From assembly GCA_016192455.1 (NCBI GenBank), contig JACPUC010000015.1, positions 35,923 to 99,922 of the forward strand: 64,000 bases of DNA. The letters run 5' to 3'. Origin of the DNA: Candidatus Tectimicrobiota bacterium (GTDB lineage: Bacteria > JACPUC01). Position 1 is the stretch's first letter, and every line of letters starts with the position of its first letter. Below the pieces are notes generated by a model. The model had not been told where the DNA came from. It saw only the letters and a list, made by a program, of their open reading frames with translations, and ran no database searches. Made by a program: the position numbers and the translations under genes. Shown here piece after piece: positions 19,665-31,241 of the stretch.

Positions 19665-20696
19665 GTGTCGTGCAGCCTGAGGAGGGCGAGGGAGCCCTCG
19701 AGGAGCACCCTGATGGGTGGGCCAGACGAACTCGCGCAGCTCTTCCGGGGCCTTGCCGGGCGCAGGGAGAGCGAGGCGCCGCTCGCCCCGCACAGCTCGT
19801 TCGGCATCGGCGGCCCGGCCGACCTCCTGCTCTTGCCGCCAAACGTGGCGGCGCTGCGGGAGGCGGCGGCGCTGGCGCGGGAGCATGGGGTGGCGCTGGT
19901 GGTCCTCGGCGCGGGGACGAATGTCCTCGTCTCCGATGCGGGGGTGCGCGGCGTGGTGCTGAGCTTGAAAGACGGGTTCCAGGAGCTGGGCATCCAGGCG
20001 GGCAACGGGGGGGGCGGCCGCCATGCGGAGGGCGGAGCCGAGGTGGTCGTGCGGGCCGAGGCCGGGGTGAAGCAGGCACGACTGGCCCGCTTTGCCCAGC
20101 AGCATGGATTGGCTGGGGCGGAGTTCATGATCGGCATTCCGGGGACGGTTGGCGGGGCGGTACGCATGAACGCCGGCACGCGCGCCGCCTGCACCGCCGA
20201 CATTCTCCTCGATGCCGAGGTGCTGCTGCCCGATGGTCGCCTCGCCACCCTGAGCCGGGAAGAGATCGACCTCTCGTACCGCGCTTCGGCGCTTCCCGCG
20301 GAGGCGATCGTCGTGGCGGCGCGCTTCCGGCTCGTGCGGGACGACCCGACGCGCATCGCGGAGCGCATGGCGGCGGACAGCGCTAGGCGCAAGGCCACCC
20401 AGCCCCTGGCGTGCCGCAGTGCCGGTTCCTTCTTCAAGAATCCGCCCGGCACGAGCGCCGGTTGGTTGATCGATGCGGCGGGCCTGAAGGAGTCGGCGGT
20501 GGGGGATGCCCGCGTCTCCCGCAGGCATGCCAACTTCCTCATCAACGTTGGCCAGGCGCGGGCCCGCGACGTGGTGGCCCTCATGCGGCAGGTGCAGCAC
20601 AGCGTCGCGTGCCGCTGGGACGTCTGGCTCACCCCCGAGGTGACGATGGTGGGGGACGAGCACGCGGCGCACGAACCAGAGGAGGAGGCAGGTTGA
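19665..20696 (+). CDS. murB: UDP-N-acetylenolpyruvoylglucosamine reductase MurB
   Basis: 343 aa. The frame is open further upstream inside murC, but GTG 19665 has a perfect TGAGGAG 6-8 nt before it; ATG 19713 is the next option. FAD-dependent reductase completing UDP-MurNAc. Motifs: SSFGIGGPADLLLLP, LGAGTNVLVSD, MIGIPGTVGGAVRMNAGT, LSYRAS (type I catalytic region), SAGSFFKNPPG and HANFLINVGQA. Confidence 0.94.
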   Translation: MSCSLRRAREPSRSTLMGGPDELAQLFRGLAGRRESEAPLAPHSSFGIGGPADLLLLPPNVAALREAAALAREHGVALVVLGAGTNVLVSDAGVRGVVLSLKDGFQELGIQAGNGGGGRHAEGGAEVVVRAEAGVKQARLARFAQQHGLAGAEFMIGIPGTVGGAVRMNAGTRAACTADILLDAEVLLPDGRLATLSREEIDLSYRASALPAEAIVVAARFRLVRDDPTRIAERMAADSARRKATQPLACRSAGSFFKNPPGTSAGWLIDAAGLKESAVGDARVSRRHANFLINVGQARARDVVALMRQVQHSVACRWDVWLTPEVTMVGDEHAAHEPEEEAG

Positions 20697-21490
20697 ACGC
20701 ACCCGAGGCGCCCATGCCGTTTCGACCCAAGGTGCTCTCCAGCCGCCACAGTGTGGAGCGGGGACGACGCCTGGCGCGCACCGTGTACCGCGGAGCGATG
20801 TTCAGCGCCGTGGCCGTCCTCGGCGTGCTCGGCTACCAGGCGGCCGTCTCCTCCTCGCTCCTGACGGTGACCGAGGTGATCCTCGAGGAGGTGCAGCGGG
20901 CGCCGTCGGAAGAGCTGCTGCGGCTGGTCCAGGTGCCGCGCACCGCGAACATCCTGCGCGTCGATACGCAAGGCATTGCCGACCGCGTGGCCAGCCACGC
21001 GTGGGTGGAGGATGCCTCGGTGATACGCCGCTTCCCCCACGCCCTGATCGTGCGGGTGAAGGAGCGGGTGCCGATCGCCGTCCTGCAGGGGAACCAGGCG
21101 GTGCTCCTGGATCGCTACGGCGTCATTTTGGGACCGGCCGATGCCGGCGCCCGGCGCGATTTCGTGGCGCTCAGCGGCGGCAGGGAGGGGGTGCTGCGCC
21201 CCGGGGCGGTTGTCGGCCAGCCGCTGCGTACGGCGCTCGAGGTGCTGCAAACCCTGCGGCGGGAGCACGCCTTTGCAGGAATGCGGATCAGTCGACTGCA
21301 CGTCGTGGACGAGGGGTCCCTCGAAGTGCATCTCCAACCCAATAGCCTCATCGTGGTGCTGCGGGGCGAAGACCTCGCGTCGCAGCTCGCCCGCTTCGAT
21401 GCAGTGGCGGCATCCTTTGGACCAGCGCTCCCATCGCGGCTCAGGATCGACGTCTCCTTTGTCGGCCAGGCGGTGGTGCGCTCGCTCTGA
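20693..21490 (+). CDS. ftsQ: Cell division protein FtsQ
   Basis: 265 aa. TTG 20693 overlaps the murB stop and directly follows GGAGGAGGCAGG; ATG 20714 is a possible internal start. One N-terminal membrane helix (MFSAVAVLGVLGYQAAV) is followed by a POTRA-type domain (ILRVDTQGIADRVASHAWVE, then VIRRFPHALIVRVKERVPIA) and a beta domain. Recruits downstream divisome proteins in the periplasm. In many genomes ddl lies between murB and ftsQ; here it is absent. Confidence 0.9.
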   Translation: MNAPEAPMPFRPKVLSSRHSVERGRRLARTVYRGAMFSAVAVLGVLGYQAAVSSSLLTVTEVILEEVQRAPSEELLRLVQVPRTANILRVDTQGIADRVASHAWVEDASVIRRFPHALIVRVKERVPIAVLQGNQAVLLDRYGVILGPADAGARRDFVALSGGREGVLRPGAVVGQPLRTALEVLQTLRREHAFAGMRISRLHVVDEGSLEVHLQPNSLIVVLRGEDLASQLARFDAVAASFGPALPSRLRIDVSFVGQAVVRSL

Positions 21491-21507
21491 TGCAGGTGGG
21501 AGGGTTC

Positions 21508-22740
21508 ATGGCACGGAACGGCACCATCTACGCGGGGCTCGACATCGGCACGACGAAAGTCTGCTGCGTCATTGCCCAGGTTGACCACGATGGTCAAGTC
21601 GAGATCGTTGGCATCGGCACCCACCCCTCGAAGGGGATGCGCAAGGGAGTGGTGGTCAACATCGAGGGCACCCTCGAGTCGATCCAGGCGGCGGTGCAGG
21701 AGGCCGAGCTGATGGCCGGCAGCACGGTCACCTCGGTCTACGTGGGGATGTCGGGGAGCCACATCCAGGGCTTCAACAGCCACGGCATCATCGCCATCAA
21801 GCACCACGAGGTCACCGAGGTCGATGTGGCGCGGGTCATCGATGCCGCCAAGGCGGTCGCCATGCCGCTGGATCGCGAGATCATCCATGTGCTGCCGCAG
21901 GAGTTCATCATCGACGACCAGGACGGCATCAAGGACCCCCTCGGCATGGCCGGGGTGCGACTCGAGGCCAAGGTGCACATCGTCTCCGGCGCCATCACGG
22001 CGGTGCAGAACATGCTGCGCGCCGTGCGCCGGGCCAACCTCGAGGTGACCGACATCGCCTTGGAGCAACTGGCCTCGAGCGAGGCCGTGCTGACGCCCGA
22101 CGAGAAGGAGCTCGGCGTCTGCATGCTCGACATCGGCGGCGGCACCACTGACATCGCCATCTTCTGCGAGGATGCCATCAAGCACACCGCCGTGGTGGGG
22201 CTGGGCGGCTACAACGTGACCAATGACATCGCCATCGGCCTGCGCACCCCGATGATCGAGGCGGAGAAGATCAAGCGCAAGTACGGCTGCGCCTTCTCGG
22301 AGGGGGTGACGGAAGACGAGACGATCGAGGTGCCCAGCGTGGGAGGCCGGGCGCCGCGCGTCCTCTCCCGCAAGATTCTCTCGGAGATCATCGAGCCCCG
22401 CGTCGAGGAGCTCTGCGGCATCGTCAACAAGGAGATCATCAAGAGCGGCTTCTGGGAGTTCATCCCCTCCGGCGTCGTCCTCACGGGAGGGGCCAGCATC
22501 ATGGAGGGGATGGTGGAGATCGCCGAGCGCGTCTTTGATCTGCCGGTGCGCCGGGGCGTGCCGATTGGGGTGGGCGGGCTTGTCGATGTGGTGAGCAGCC
22601 CCATCTACTCCACCGCCGTCGGCCTCATTCTCTTCGGCCTGCGCGGCAAGGATCAGGGGCGCTTCTATCGGGCCGCGCAGCGTTCGCTCTCGAAGAGGGT
22701 GACGCAGCAGCTCGCGGCGTGGTTCGGCAACTTGCATTGA
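21508..22740 (+). CDS. ftsA: Cell division protein FtsA
   Basis: 410 aa from ATG 21508, chosen because GGTGGGAGGG lies immediately upstream; the longer start ATG 21490 lacks an SD. Actin-like ATPase tethering FtsZ to the membrane. Motifs: phosphate-1 [17 protein letters not shown], the SHI/1C region [19 protein letters not shown], phosphate-2 [13 protein letters not shown] and adenosine motif [13 protein letters not shown]. The C-terminal amphipathic helix ([16 protein letters not shown]) is visible. Confidence 0.96.
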   Translation: MARNGTIYAGLDIGTTKVCCVIAQVDHDGQVEIVGIGTHPSKGMRKGVVVNIEGTLESIQAAVQEAELMAGSTVTSVYVGMSGSHIQGFNSHGIIAIKHHEVTEVDVARVIDAAKAVAMPLDREIIHVLPQEFIIDDQDGIKDPLGMAGVRLEAKVHIVSGAITAVQNMLRAVRRANLEVTDIALEQLASSEAVLTPDEKELGVCMLDIGGGTTDIAIFCEDAIKHTAVVGLGGYNVTNDIAIGLRTPMIEAEKIKRKYGCAFSEGVTEDETIEVPSVGGRAPRVLSRKILSEIIEPRVEELCGIVNKEIIKSGFWEFIPSGVVLTGGASIMEGMVEIAERVFDLPVRRGVPIGVGGLVDVVSSPIYSTAVGLILFGLRGKDQGRFYRAAQRSLSKRVTQQLAAWFGNLH

Positions 22741-22918
22741 GCGTCACGCCGGCAACGGAGGCCATGGCGGGCGGGGTGACGTCCAGACGCCTCCAGGGAG
22801 GAACGGCGCGGCTGCGGGGGAAGTCCTCGCCGCGGCGACGCGAAGGAGAGCGAGTCGCCGCCGCGCGAGTCTGAGAAGGGGTCTGGGCGACCAGCGCCGG
22901 GAAAGGGGGAGATGGGGT

Positions 22919-24073
<1,155 letters not shown>

Positions 24074-24100
24074 CAGCAACGAGGAGAAGCGGAGAGCGCA

Positions 24101-24129
24101 TTGAATTCAGCCAGGGAAGGGAACATAAT
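24101..24129 (+). promoter_or_regulatory. Candidate promoter of the yggS-proC group
   Basis: TTGAAT (24101-24106), 17-bp spacer, CATAAT (24124-24129), in the AT-richer gap after ftsZ. The start would lie ~90 bp before yggS. Confidence 0.5.
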
Positions 24130-24222
24130 AGCCACAGCCAGGTGTCATACGAGCGGCATTGCTGAAGGCGCAACCAGGCGGAGGCATTCCCGCATGCGTG
24201 CGATGAGCAAGGAGGAGACGGC

Positions 24223-25005
24223 ATGCGCGCCCAGCCGGCGGCTCGGGAGACCTCCATTGCCGAGCGCTGGCGGTGGGTGACGGAGCGCGTGGCGGCTGCG
24301 GCGGCGCGGGTTGGCCGGCGAGCCGAGGAGGTGCGCATCATCGCGGTCACCAAGACGGTGGCCGCGCCGCGGGTCGTCGAAGCCGTCGCCGCGGGGGCGC
24401 GGGAGTTCGGAGAGAACCGGGTGCAGGAGGCGCGCGCCAAGGTGGCGGAGGCGCGCACGCTCCTTCGCCAAGGGGCGGGCGACGGCGAGGAGGCGTGGCA
24501 GGCTCCTCCCCCGGGAGCGGTGACGCCGCGGTGGCACCTCATCGGGCATCTGCAGAAGAACAAGGTGAAGCACATCTTCGACCTCTTCTGCATGGTGCAC
24601 TCGGTGGACAGCCTGGAGCTGGCGGAGGAGATCGAGCGGCGGGGTGTCGGTGCGGGTCGGGTGATGCCGATCCTCCTCGAGGTGAACATCGCGGCCCAGG
24701 CGCAGAAGTTTGGGTTGCCGGATGATGAGGTGGCGGGGGTGGCGGAGCGCGTGGGCAAGCTTGCCCACGTGCGGCTGCAGGGTCTGATGGCGATCCCCCC
24801 CCTCTCGGAGGACGCGGAGACCTCCCGCCCGTATTACGCCCAGGTGCGTCGCCTGGCGCGCGAGATAGCGGCGCTCCGTCTTCCCGGCGTCGGCATGGAT
24901 GAGCTCTCCATGGGGATGACGAACGATTTCGAGGTCGCGGTGGAAGAGGGCGCGACCATGGTGCGGATTGGCACCGCCATCTTCGGCCCCCGGCCCCTTT
25001 CCTAA
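24223..25005 (+). CDS. yggS: YggS/PROSC family PLP-binding protein
   Basis: 260 aa; ATG with an excellent AAGGAGGAG SD. Fold-type III PLP protein involved in pyridoxal phosphate homeostasis. Motifs: [16 protein letters not shown] (PLP lysine in VTK), [28 protein letters not shown] and [21 protein letters not shown] ~15-residue insertion lies before the WHLIGHLQ motif. This gene commonly lies between ftsZ and proC in bacteria. Confidence 0.93.
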   Translation: MRAQPAARETSIAERWRWVTERVAAAAARVGRRAEEVRIIAVTKTVAAPRVVEAVAAGAREFGENRVQEARAKVAEARTLLRQGAGDGEEAWQAPPPGAVTPRWHLIGHLQKNKVKHIFDLFCMVHSVDSLELAEEIERRGVGAGRVMPILLEVNIAAQAQKFGLPDDEVAGVAERVGKLAHVRLQGLMAIPPLSEDAETSRPYYAQVRRLAREIAALRLPGVGMDELSMGMTNDFEVAVEEGATMVRIGTAIFGPRPLS

Positions 25006-25041
25006 CCGCGGAGTTGGCGCGGGGCCTGAACACGGATACGA

Positions 25042-25893
25042 ATGACCATGCGGCCACGAATCCTGGCGTTTCTCGGCGGCGGCAACATGGGCGAGGCGAT
25101 GTTGAAGGGCCTCCTCAATGCCCGCTTCGCCGAACCGCAGCAGCTTCTCGTCGCGGACATCAATCGCCAGCGCGTCGAGTACCTGGAACGGACCTACGGC
25201 GTGCGAGGGGCGGTCAACAACCGCGAGGCGGTCGCCGAGGCGGACGTCATCATCCTGGCCGTGAAACCCCAGAATCTGCCGGAGCTGCTGCAGGACATCC
25301 GCGAGGAGCTCGATGAGACGAAGCTCGTCATCTCCATTGCCGCCGGGGTGCCCCTGCGCACGATCGAGGAGATCGTCAAGAAGGAGCTGCGCCTCATCCG
25401 CACCATGCCGAACACGCCGGCGCTGGTGCAGGAGGCCGCCACGGCGCTGGCCCGCGGCACCTTCGCTTCGGAACCGGACCTGAAGCTGGCGGAGCAGATC
25501 TTTGCCTCCGTGGGGAAGACGATCGTCATCGAAGAGAACCTCATGGATGCGGTGACCGGCCTCAGCGGCAGCGGTCCGGCCTACGTCTTCCTCCTCATTG
25601 AAGCCATGGCCGACTCGGGGGTGAAGATGGGGCTGACGCGCCAGGCTTCCCTGCTGCTGTCGGCGCAGACCGTGCTGGGCGCCGCCCGTCTGCTGCTGGA
25701 GACGAACGAGCATCCCGGCCGCCTGAAGGATATGGTCTGCTCGCCCGGCGGCACTGCCATCGTGGGTCTCCACACCCTTGAGCAGGGGGGCCTGCGAACC
25801 ACCATCATCAACGCCGTGGAAGCGGCCACGAAGCGCTCCATCGAGCTCGGCCAGCAGTACCGGGTCCAACCATCGAGCGACGCTCCACGCTAG
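25042..25893 (+). CDS. proC: Pyrroline-5-carboxylate reductase ProC
   Basis: 283 aa; ATG 25042, or ATG 25048 two codons later; SD weak. Last step of proline synthesis using NAD(P)H. Rossmann motif ILAFLGGGNMGEAMLKGLL, VILAVKPQN, the RTMPNTPALV loop and the C-terminal signature GLSGSGPAYVFLLIEAMADS with VCSPGGTAIVGLHTLEQGG. Confidence 0.95.
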   Translation: MTMRPRILAFLGGGNMGEAMLKGLLNARFAEPQQLLVADINRQRVEYLERTYGVRGAVNNREAVAEADVIILAVKPQNLPELLQDIREELDETKLVISIAAGVPLRTIEEIVKKELRLIRTMPNTPALVQEAATALARGTFASEPDLKLAEQIFASVGKTIVIEENLMDAVTGLSGSGPAYVFLLIEAMADSGVKMGLTRQASLLLSAQTVLGAARLLLETNEHPGRLKDMVCSPGGTAIVGLHTLEQGGLRTTIINAVEAATKRSIELGQQYRVQPSSDAPR

Positions 25894-25906
25894 GTCATGC
25901 AGCGGC

Positions 25907-26209
25907 ATGTTCATCTTCGGCTATTTCATCAGCGCCTTGGCTCGCCTCGTTGATGTGGTGCTCATGCTCTACATGCTGATCATCATTGCACGGGCCGTCA
26001 TGTCGTGGATCAACCCGGATCCCTACAACGGCGTCGTGCAGTTCGTCTATCGCACCGCTGAGCCGTCGCTGGGTGCCGTGAGGCGGAGCCTGCCGATCCG
26101 CGACCTGGGCGTCGACGTCTCGCCGATCATCGTGGTGCTCGTGGTGATGTTCCTGCGCTGGGCGCTCGTGCCATCCCTCGAGGACCTCGGCCGTCTCCTG
26201 GTTCCCTGA
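25907..26209 (+). CDS. yggT: YggT family membrane protein
   Basis: 100 aa; ATG at 25907 begins MFIFGYFISALARLVDVV. Two hydrophobic segments, the second near VSPIIVVLVVMFLRW, with RAVMSWINPDPYN and YRTAEPSLGAVRR typical of the family, which is linked to division and osmotic behaviour in several bacteria. The SD is weak; 13 bp after proC. Confidence 0.9.
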   Translation: MFIFGYFISALARLVDVVLMLYMLIIIARAVMSWINPDPYNGVVQFVYRTAEPSLGAVRRSLPIRDLGVDVSPIIVVLVVMFLRWALVPSLEDLGRLLVP

Positions 26210-26262
26210 TGCTCCGCCCGCTCAGCCTTTCCCCGCACCCCTCCCGGAGGAGGAAGACCACC

Positions 26263-26904
26263 ATGAGAATCACGCCGCTCGATTTGCGCCAGCAGCAGTT
26301 CAAGCGCGCGTGGCGCGGCTACGACCCGGAGGAAGTCGATGCCTTGCTCGAGGCGGCGGCCTTTGAGCTGGAGGCGCTCCTGAAGGAGCAGCAGAATCTC
26401 CAGGAGCAGTTCGCCGGGCTTGCGGACGAGCTTGCGGGGGCGCGCGCGGAGGAATCGGAGATCAAGCAGATGCTGCTGGCGGCGCACCAGGTGCGCGAAG
26501 ACCTCGTGGCGCAGGCCACGAAGGAGGCCCAGCTCCTCCTGAAGGAAGCGCGCCTGCGCGGGGATGACTTCCTGCGGCAATGCCGTGAGAAGGATCGGCG
26601 CATCACCACCAAGCTGACCGAGCTCGAGCGCCAGTACCAGACCTTTCGCGCCAGGCTCCGCGGCCTCCTCGAGACGCACCTGCAGCTCCTCGAGGAGAGC
26701 GGGCGCGATCTCGCTGCGCCTGAGCGGCGGGACACGCCGTCGTCGGAGGATGGGAACGCGCTGCCTGCCGCCCTGGTCGAGAAGGAGAAGAGAGAGGCGG
26801 CGGCGCGCCCGTCTCGAGAGGGGCGCGGCGCCCCCGCCCCCGATACCCTCGAGTTCCCTGCCTCGTCCGCGCAAGCCCTTGATGCCGAGCCGCAGCGACC
26901 ATGA
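26263..26904 (+). CDS. divIVA: DivIVA domain protein
   Basis: 213 aa; ATG 26263 follows GGAGGAGGAAG. The N terminus MRITPLDLRQQQFKRAWRGY then DPEEVDALLE is the DivIVA lipid-binding motif, followed by a long coiled coil (~residues 28-155) and a Pro/Ala-rich tail. Marks curved membranes and organises polar or septal growth. The stop overlaps yggU (ATGA). Confidence 0.9.
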   Translation: MRITPLDLRQQQFKRAWRGYDPEEVDALLEAAAFELEALLKEQQNLQEQFAGLADELAGARAEESEIKQMLLAAHQVREDLVAQATKEAQLLLKEARLRGDDFLRQCREKDRRITTKLTELERQYQTFRARLRGLLETHLQLLEESGRDLAAPERRDTPSSEDGNALPAALVEKEKREAAARPSREGRGAPAPDTLEFPASSAQALDAEPQRP

Positions 26905-27275
26905 GCCCGTCTGAACCGAAGTCCTCAGCCGCTGCGGACGCGGCGGCGTCCCTGCGGGGGTGGAGCTGCCGGGATGGCGAAGGCGGGGCCGCGTTCACCG
27001 TCAAGGTCCAGCCGCGCGCCGCCCGCGCGGCCTTGGGCCAGGTTCAGAACGGCGCCTTGACGCTGCGTCTCACGGCGGCGCCGGTTGAGGGGGAGGCCAA
27101 CGCGGCGTGCTGCAAGTTCCTCGCGAAAGTCCTCGGCGTCGCCGCCGGGCGCGTTCACATCCGGCGCGGGGCCGGCTCGCGCACCAAGGTCATCCAGGTT
27201 GAGGGGATCGAGGCGGCGGCCGTGCGTGCGCGCGTCGCCGCCCTCCTGGATCGGCAATCCTCCGCTCGCCGCTGA
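26901..27275 (+). CDS. yggU: DUF167 (UPF0235/YggU) family protein
   Basis: 124 aa, ATG overlapping the divIVA stop. Family core FTVKVQPRAARAALGQVQ, LRLTAAPVEGEANAACCKFL and VHIRRGAGSRTKVIQVEG is intact; ~25 extra N-terminal residues. Small alpha/beta protein of unknown function, regularly found in this position. Confidence 0.9.
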   Translation: MSPSEPKSSAAADAAASLRGWSCRDGEGGAAFTVKVQPRAARAALGQVQNGALTLRLTAAPVEGEANAACCKFLAKVLGVAAGRVHIRRGAGSRTKVIQVEGIEAAAVRARVAALLDRQSSARR

Positions 27276-27284
27276 GTCTACCCC

Positions 27285-28403
<1,119 letters not shown>

Positions 28404-28417
28404 GCGCCGTTCGGCCC

Positions 28418-28446
28418 TTGACTTTGCGGCCCCCGCCGCGTATAGT
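28418..28446 (+). promoter_or_regulatory. Strong promoter upstream of tRNA genes
   Basis: TTGACT (28418-28423), spacer 17 bp, TATAGT (28441-28446), about 80 bp before tRNA-Val. Near-consensus sigma70-type. Confidence 0.75.
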
Positions 28447-28534
28447 GACAATCAGGCAGGTGTCAGCGGCTGACCGCCGGGCGAGCACGTGCGGCGCGGG
28501 AGGAAGGGCAAGCTGCACGGCACATTATGACACC

Positions 28535-28609
28535 GGGCGGGTAGCTCAGCGGGAGAGCATCGGCCTTACAAGCCGGGGGTCACAGGTTCAAACCCTGTTC
28601 CGCCCACCA
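28535..28609 (+). tRNA. tRNA-Val (anticodon TAC)
   Basis: Full cloverleaf: acceptor GGGCGGG/TCCGCCC with one G-T wobble, D stem GCTC/GAGC, anticodon stem TCGGC/GCCGG around loop CTTACAA, T arm ACAGG-TTCAAAC-CCTGT, and an encoded CCA end. Confidence 0.95.
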
Positions 28610-28698
28610 TCCTGTCTGTTCGACACCTGAAGAAAGGTCTTGCAGCGTGCCGGCTGGTTGAGTCGGCGGCGAGGATGATTTGCGAGCGTCACGAAGCC

Positions 28699-28775
<77 letters not shown>

Positions 28776-28785
28776 TTCGAGACAG

Positions 28786-28819
28786 AGGCCGCTGGAGGCT
28801 GCTCCAGCGGCCTTTTTTT
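28786..28819 (+). terminator. Rho-independent terminator of the tRNA operon
   Basis: Perfect 12-bp stem AGGCCGCTGGAG / CTCCAGCGGCCT (28786-28797, 28802-28813) with loop GCTG, followed by a T run. Confidence 0.93.
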
Positions 28820-29046
28820 CGTCCTGGGCTGTGGCTGTAGTGGCTGTGAGATCAAAGGGTGCGGGATGGGGCTGCCAGGTTCCGTTGGCGAGGTCTTCGA
28901 TGTGGCGCTGGACTAGGTTCACCATCGCTGCGCTGGTCCAGCGACCATGCAATCATTTCGACGCAAGCCTCGATCCACGCCGTGGAAGGTGGGCCGCGAT
29001 GTTTTTGAAAGCTTACAGAGAGGCTGTTCATACCCGTTAGCCCCCG

Positions 29047-29823
29047 CTACCAGTGCCACCTTGCCGTGTACGCCTTGCAGATGCGGTCGAGCATGGCGCG
29101 GTACTGAGCGTCGACGTCGATGCCGAGGGCGTTGTCGCGCGCCACGCTGGGCGGATGCACGTTGTCAATGAAGACGGGAACGAGCAGGACGTAGTCGTAT
29201 GCTGCTAGGTCGGTCCTTCCGGGCGGGCGACTCGGCAGCTCGCGGAACTTCTCGACGGTACGCTCTGCGTCCCGCGGCCGGTTGCGGCTCACGGCGCGTG
29301 GGAACTCATCCCACAGGGTCTCGTCGCCGGTGGACAGCCGCGGCAAGATTCGATCGGCGAAGTCCTCGGGCGGCACGAAGGGCTTCACGCGATCTGGAAC
29401 ATTGAGGACATGTTCAGCGACGCCGACAAGGACGGTCGCGATCAGGACGGCGTCGGGCTTCTTCTGATGAAGCACGCCGACAACGTCACTCAGATCGTCG
29501 TAGCGGTTGGTGCGATTGCGGTGCGCCGTAACGACGGACTTGTTCTCGACGCAGAGGCGCAACCGGCTGAGGTCCGGCTCGCCCGCATCGCCGCCGGGCT
29601 CGGCGACGACGAGGTCGAGCTTGCGCGCCCGGCCGCCGGGCGACGGGAAGTCGAGCCACTGACGGATGCTGCCACCGTCGATATCGCCCCGGAACGGCTC
29701 GCACTGTGCGCGTAGGTCGCGCAGGATGCCGCGGCTTACCGTGCCGGAGTGACCCTCGGTCCGATGGTTGTGAAAGCCTCGTGCCCTGACCTCGCGCACA
29801 ACCTCGTCAAACGGCGTGCTCAT
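29047..29823 (-). CDS. Putative type II restriction endonuclease (PD-(D/E)xK type)
   Basis: 258 aa; ATG at 29823 starts MSTPFDEVVREVRARG; the frame extends upstream only as Arg/Cys-rich shadow. It follows the DNA methyltransferase by 8 bp on the same strand, the usual layout of a restriction-modification pair. A nuclease core can be proposed from KLDLVVAE (Asp70) followed by RLCVENKSVV (Glu93, Lys95), i.e. D-x(n)-ExK. After that are helical segments and no known specificity domain. I do not recognise the family or recognition site; the assignment comes from the motif and neighbour. Confidence 0.65.
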   Translation of the reverse strand: MSTPFDEVVREVRARGFHNHRTEGHSGTVSRGILRDLRAQCEPFRGDIDGGSIRQWLDFPSPGGRARKLDLVVAEPGGDAGEPDLSRLRLCVENKSVVTAHRNRTNRYDDLSDVVGVLHQKKPDAVLIATVLVGVAEHVLNVPDRVKPFVPPEDFADRILPRLSTGDETLWDEFPRAVSRNRPRDAERTVEKFRELPSRPPGRTDLAAYDYVLLVPVFIDNVHPPSVARDNALGIDVDAQYRAMLDRICKAYTARWHW

Positions 29824-29831
29824 ACAGGACC

Positions 29832-31241
29832 TCAGGCACGGTGCTCGAAAGGCAACGCCGCTTGCAGCACCGCGGCATCGGCCCGCGCCACCGGCTGCCA
29901 GGCGGCAGCAACGTGGGCGACATCGAGGGGCACGGGCAGCCGTTGAAGCACGCGGCTCTGGAGCCGTAGGTATCCCTTGGAGGCGCGCTGGCAATTGCGC
30001 GTCAACCAGTCGTGCGCGGCTTGCGATCTCAGGTAACCCACAATGGCGTCGAGCGCCGTGGGATCCCTGGGCACGATATAGTAGACAGAATGCCGTGGTA
30101 CGATCTCACCCCGCCGATCCACCCAAAAGCGAGGTGTTTCGCCGATGTCCTTGCAGAGGATCTTTGGGCGCAGAATGTCCCGCAGCAGTGGCGTCTCGTG
30201 GAATGCATACCACGGCTTCCGCTTGACGCAGGTTCGCGACAACAGCCGGTGGCGAACCTCGTCGCGCAGCAGATAATGTCGCAAGCCCCCCAACCGCTCG
30301 AGTGGCAGCAGTCGCCCGTCAGCGTCATAGGGAATGAGCATGGCGCAACGCGGCGTGAGATCGGTCGTCGCCGGCGTCAGCTCGCGTCCGGCAATTGTTG
30401 GGTAGGCAAAGGGCCGCAGGGCTGGGTCGAGGTCGCCCGCCGCCCGCACGAAGACGCCGTCCGCGCCCGTCGCGACGCCGCAACTCAGCCGCAGGCAAAG
30501 ATCGCCGAGCGTTACGGCCGCGCGCTGCGACGCCTCACCTTCAACCACCGGCAGCCATGAGTGCCGGCCGCGTGGCAGCTTCACCGTCGCCGTCGTACCG
30601 TCCCGCCTCACGATGCGCGTGGCGCCGGGCGGCTGCTGGCACAGCACGGTGATCGTCGGATACGTCACGAGTTCGCCAAATGTGTCCTCGCGGAGGAGGC
30701 GGATTTCCTCGACCTGCCGGCGTGCCAGTAAATCGCGCAATGGGCCGGCGGTCTCGACGTAGAGGTACTTCTCCGGCGTGATGAAGACGAGCCGGCCACC
30801 CGGCGCGAGCCTTCGCAGCGCCTCCTCGAAAAAGAGCAGATAGAGATCGAACCGGCCGCGCGCTGTGGTGTAGCGCGCTCGATACCGCGCTTTCTCAGCT
30901 TCCGACAGCTCCGTGATCGGCACGTAGGGCGGGTTGCCGATGATGTAGTCGTACGTTGTGCGGTCATCCGCCAGGAAGTCGGCGTGTTTGATGCGCACGC
31001 CAGGTTGGCGCTCGAACCTTGCCCGCAGCGCCGGCAGGTGACGCGGGTCGGCCTCGATGCCGGTAATGCGCGGAACCGCAACTCGTCGCGACTCGCACCA
31101 GCGGATGACGCCGTCGATGAACTCGCCCGTCCCGCAGCCGGGGTCCAGGAGTGCGTTGTCCTCCCCAGGCTGCCGCCCACGAAACAGTAACTCGACCATC
31201 TCGTCGACGGTCGCCCGCGGCGTGGGCACGAAGCCCTTCAC
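29832..31241 (-). CDS. N6-adenine DNA methyltransferase (type II R-M)
   Basis: 469 aa; GTG at 31241 with AAGGAG upstream. SAM motif I is LLDPGCGTGEFIDGVI (~31-46) and the catalytic motif IV is NPPY at 103-106 (YDYIIGNPPYVPI), the gamma-class order seen in TaqI/Eco57I-like enzymes. The C-terminal half (~230-450) looks like a target recognition domain ending in KGYLRLQSRVLQRLPVPLD. It should protect host DNA from the neighbouring nuclease. It begins transcription of the pair and lies ~2 kb from the tRNA genes. Confidence 0.88.
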   Translation of the reverse strand: MKGFVPTPRATVDEMVELLFRGRQPGEDNALLDPGCGTGEFIDGVIRWCESRRVAVPRITGIEADPRHLPALRARFERQPGVRIKHADFLADDRTTYDYIIGNPPYVPITELSEAEKARYRARYTTARGRFDLYLLFFEEALRRLAPGGRLVFITPEKYLYVETAGPLRDLLARRQVEEIRLLREDTFGELVTYPTITVLCQQPPGATRIVRRDGTTATVKLPRGRHSWLPVVEGEASQRAAVTLGDLCLRLSCGVATGADGVFVRAAGDLDPALRPFAYPTIAGRELTPATTDLTPRCAMLIPYDADGRLLPLERLGGLRHYLLRDEVRHRLLSRTCVKRKPWYAFHETPLLRDILRPKILCKDIGETPRFWVDRRGEIVPRHSVYYIVPRDPTALDAIVGYLRSQAAHDWLTRNCQRASKGYLRLQSRVLQRLPVPLDVAHVAAAWQPVARADAAVLQAALPFEHRA

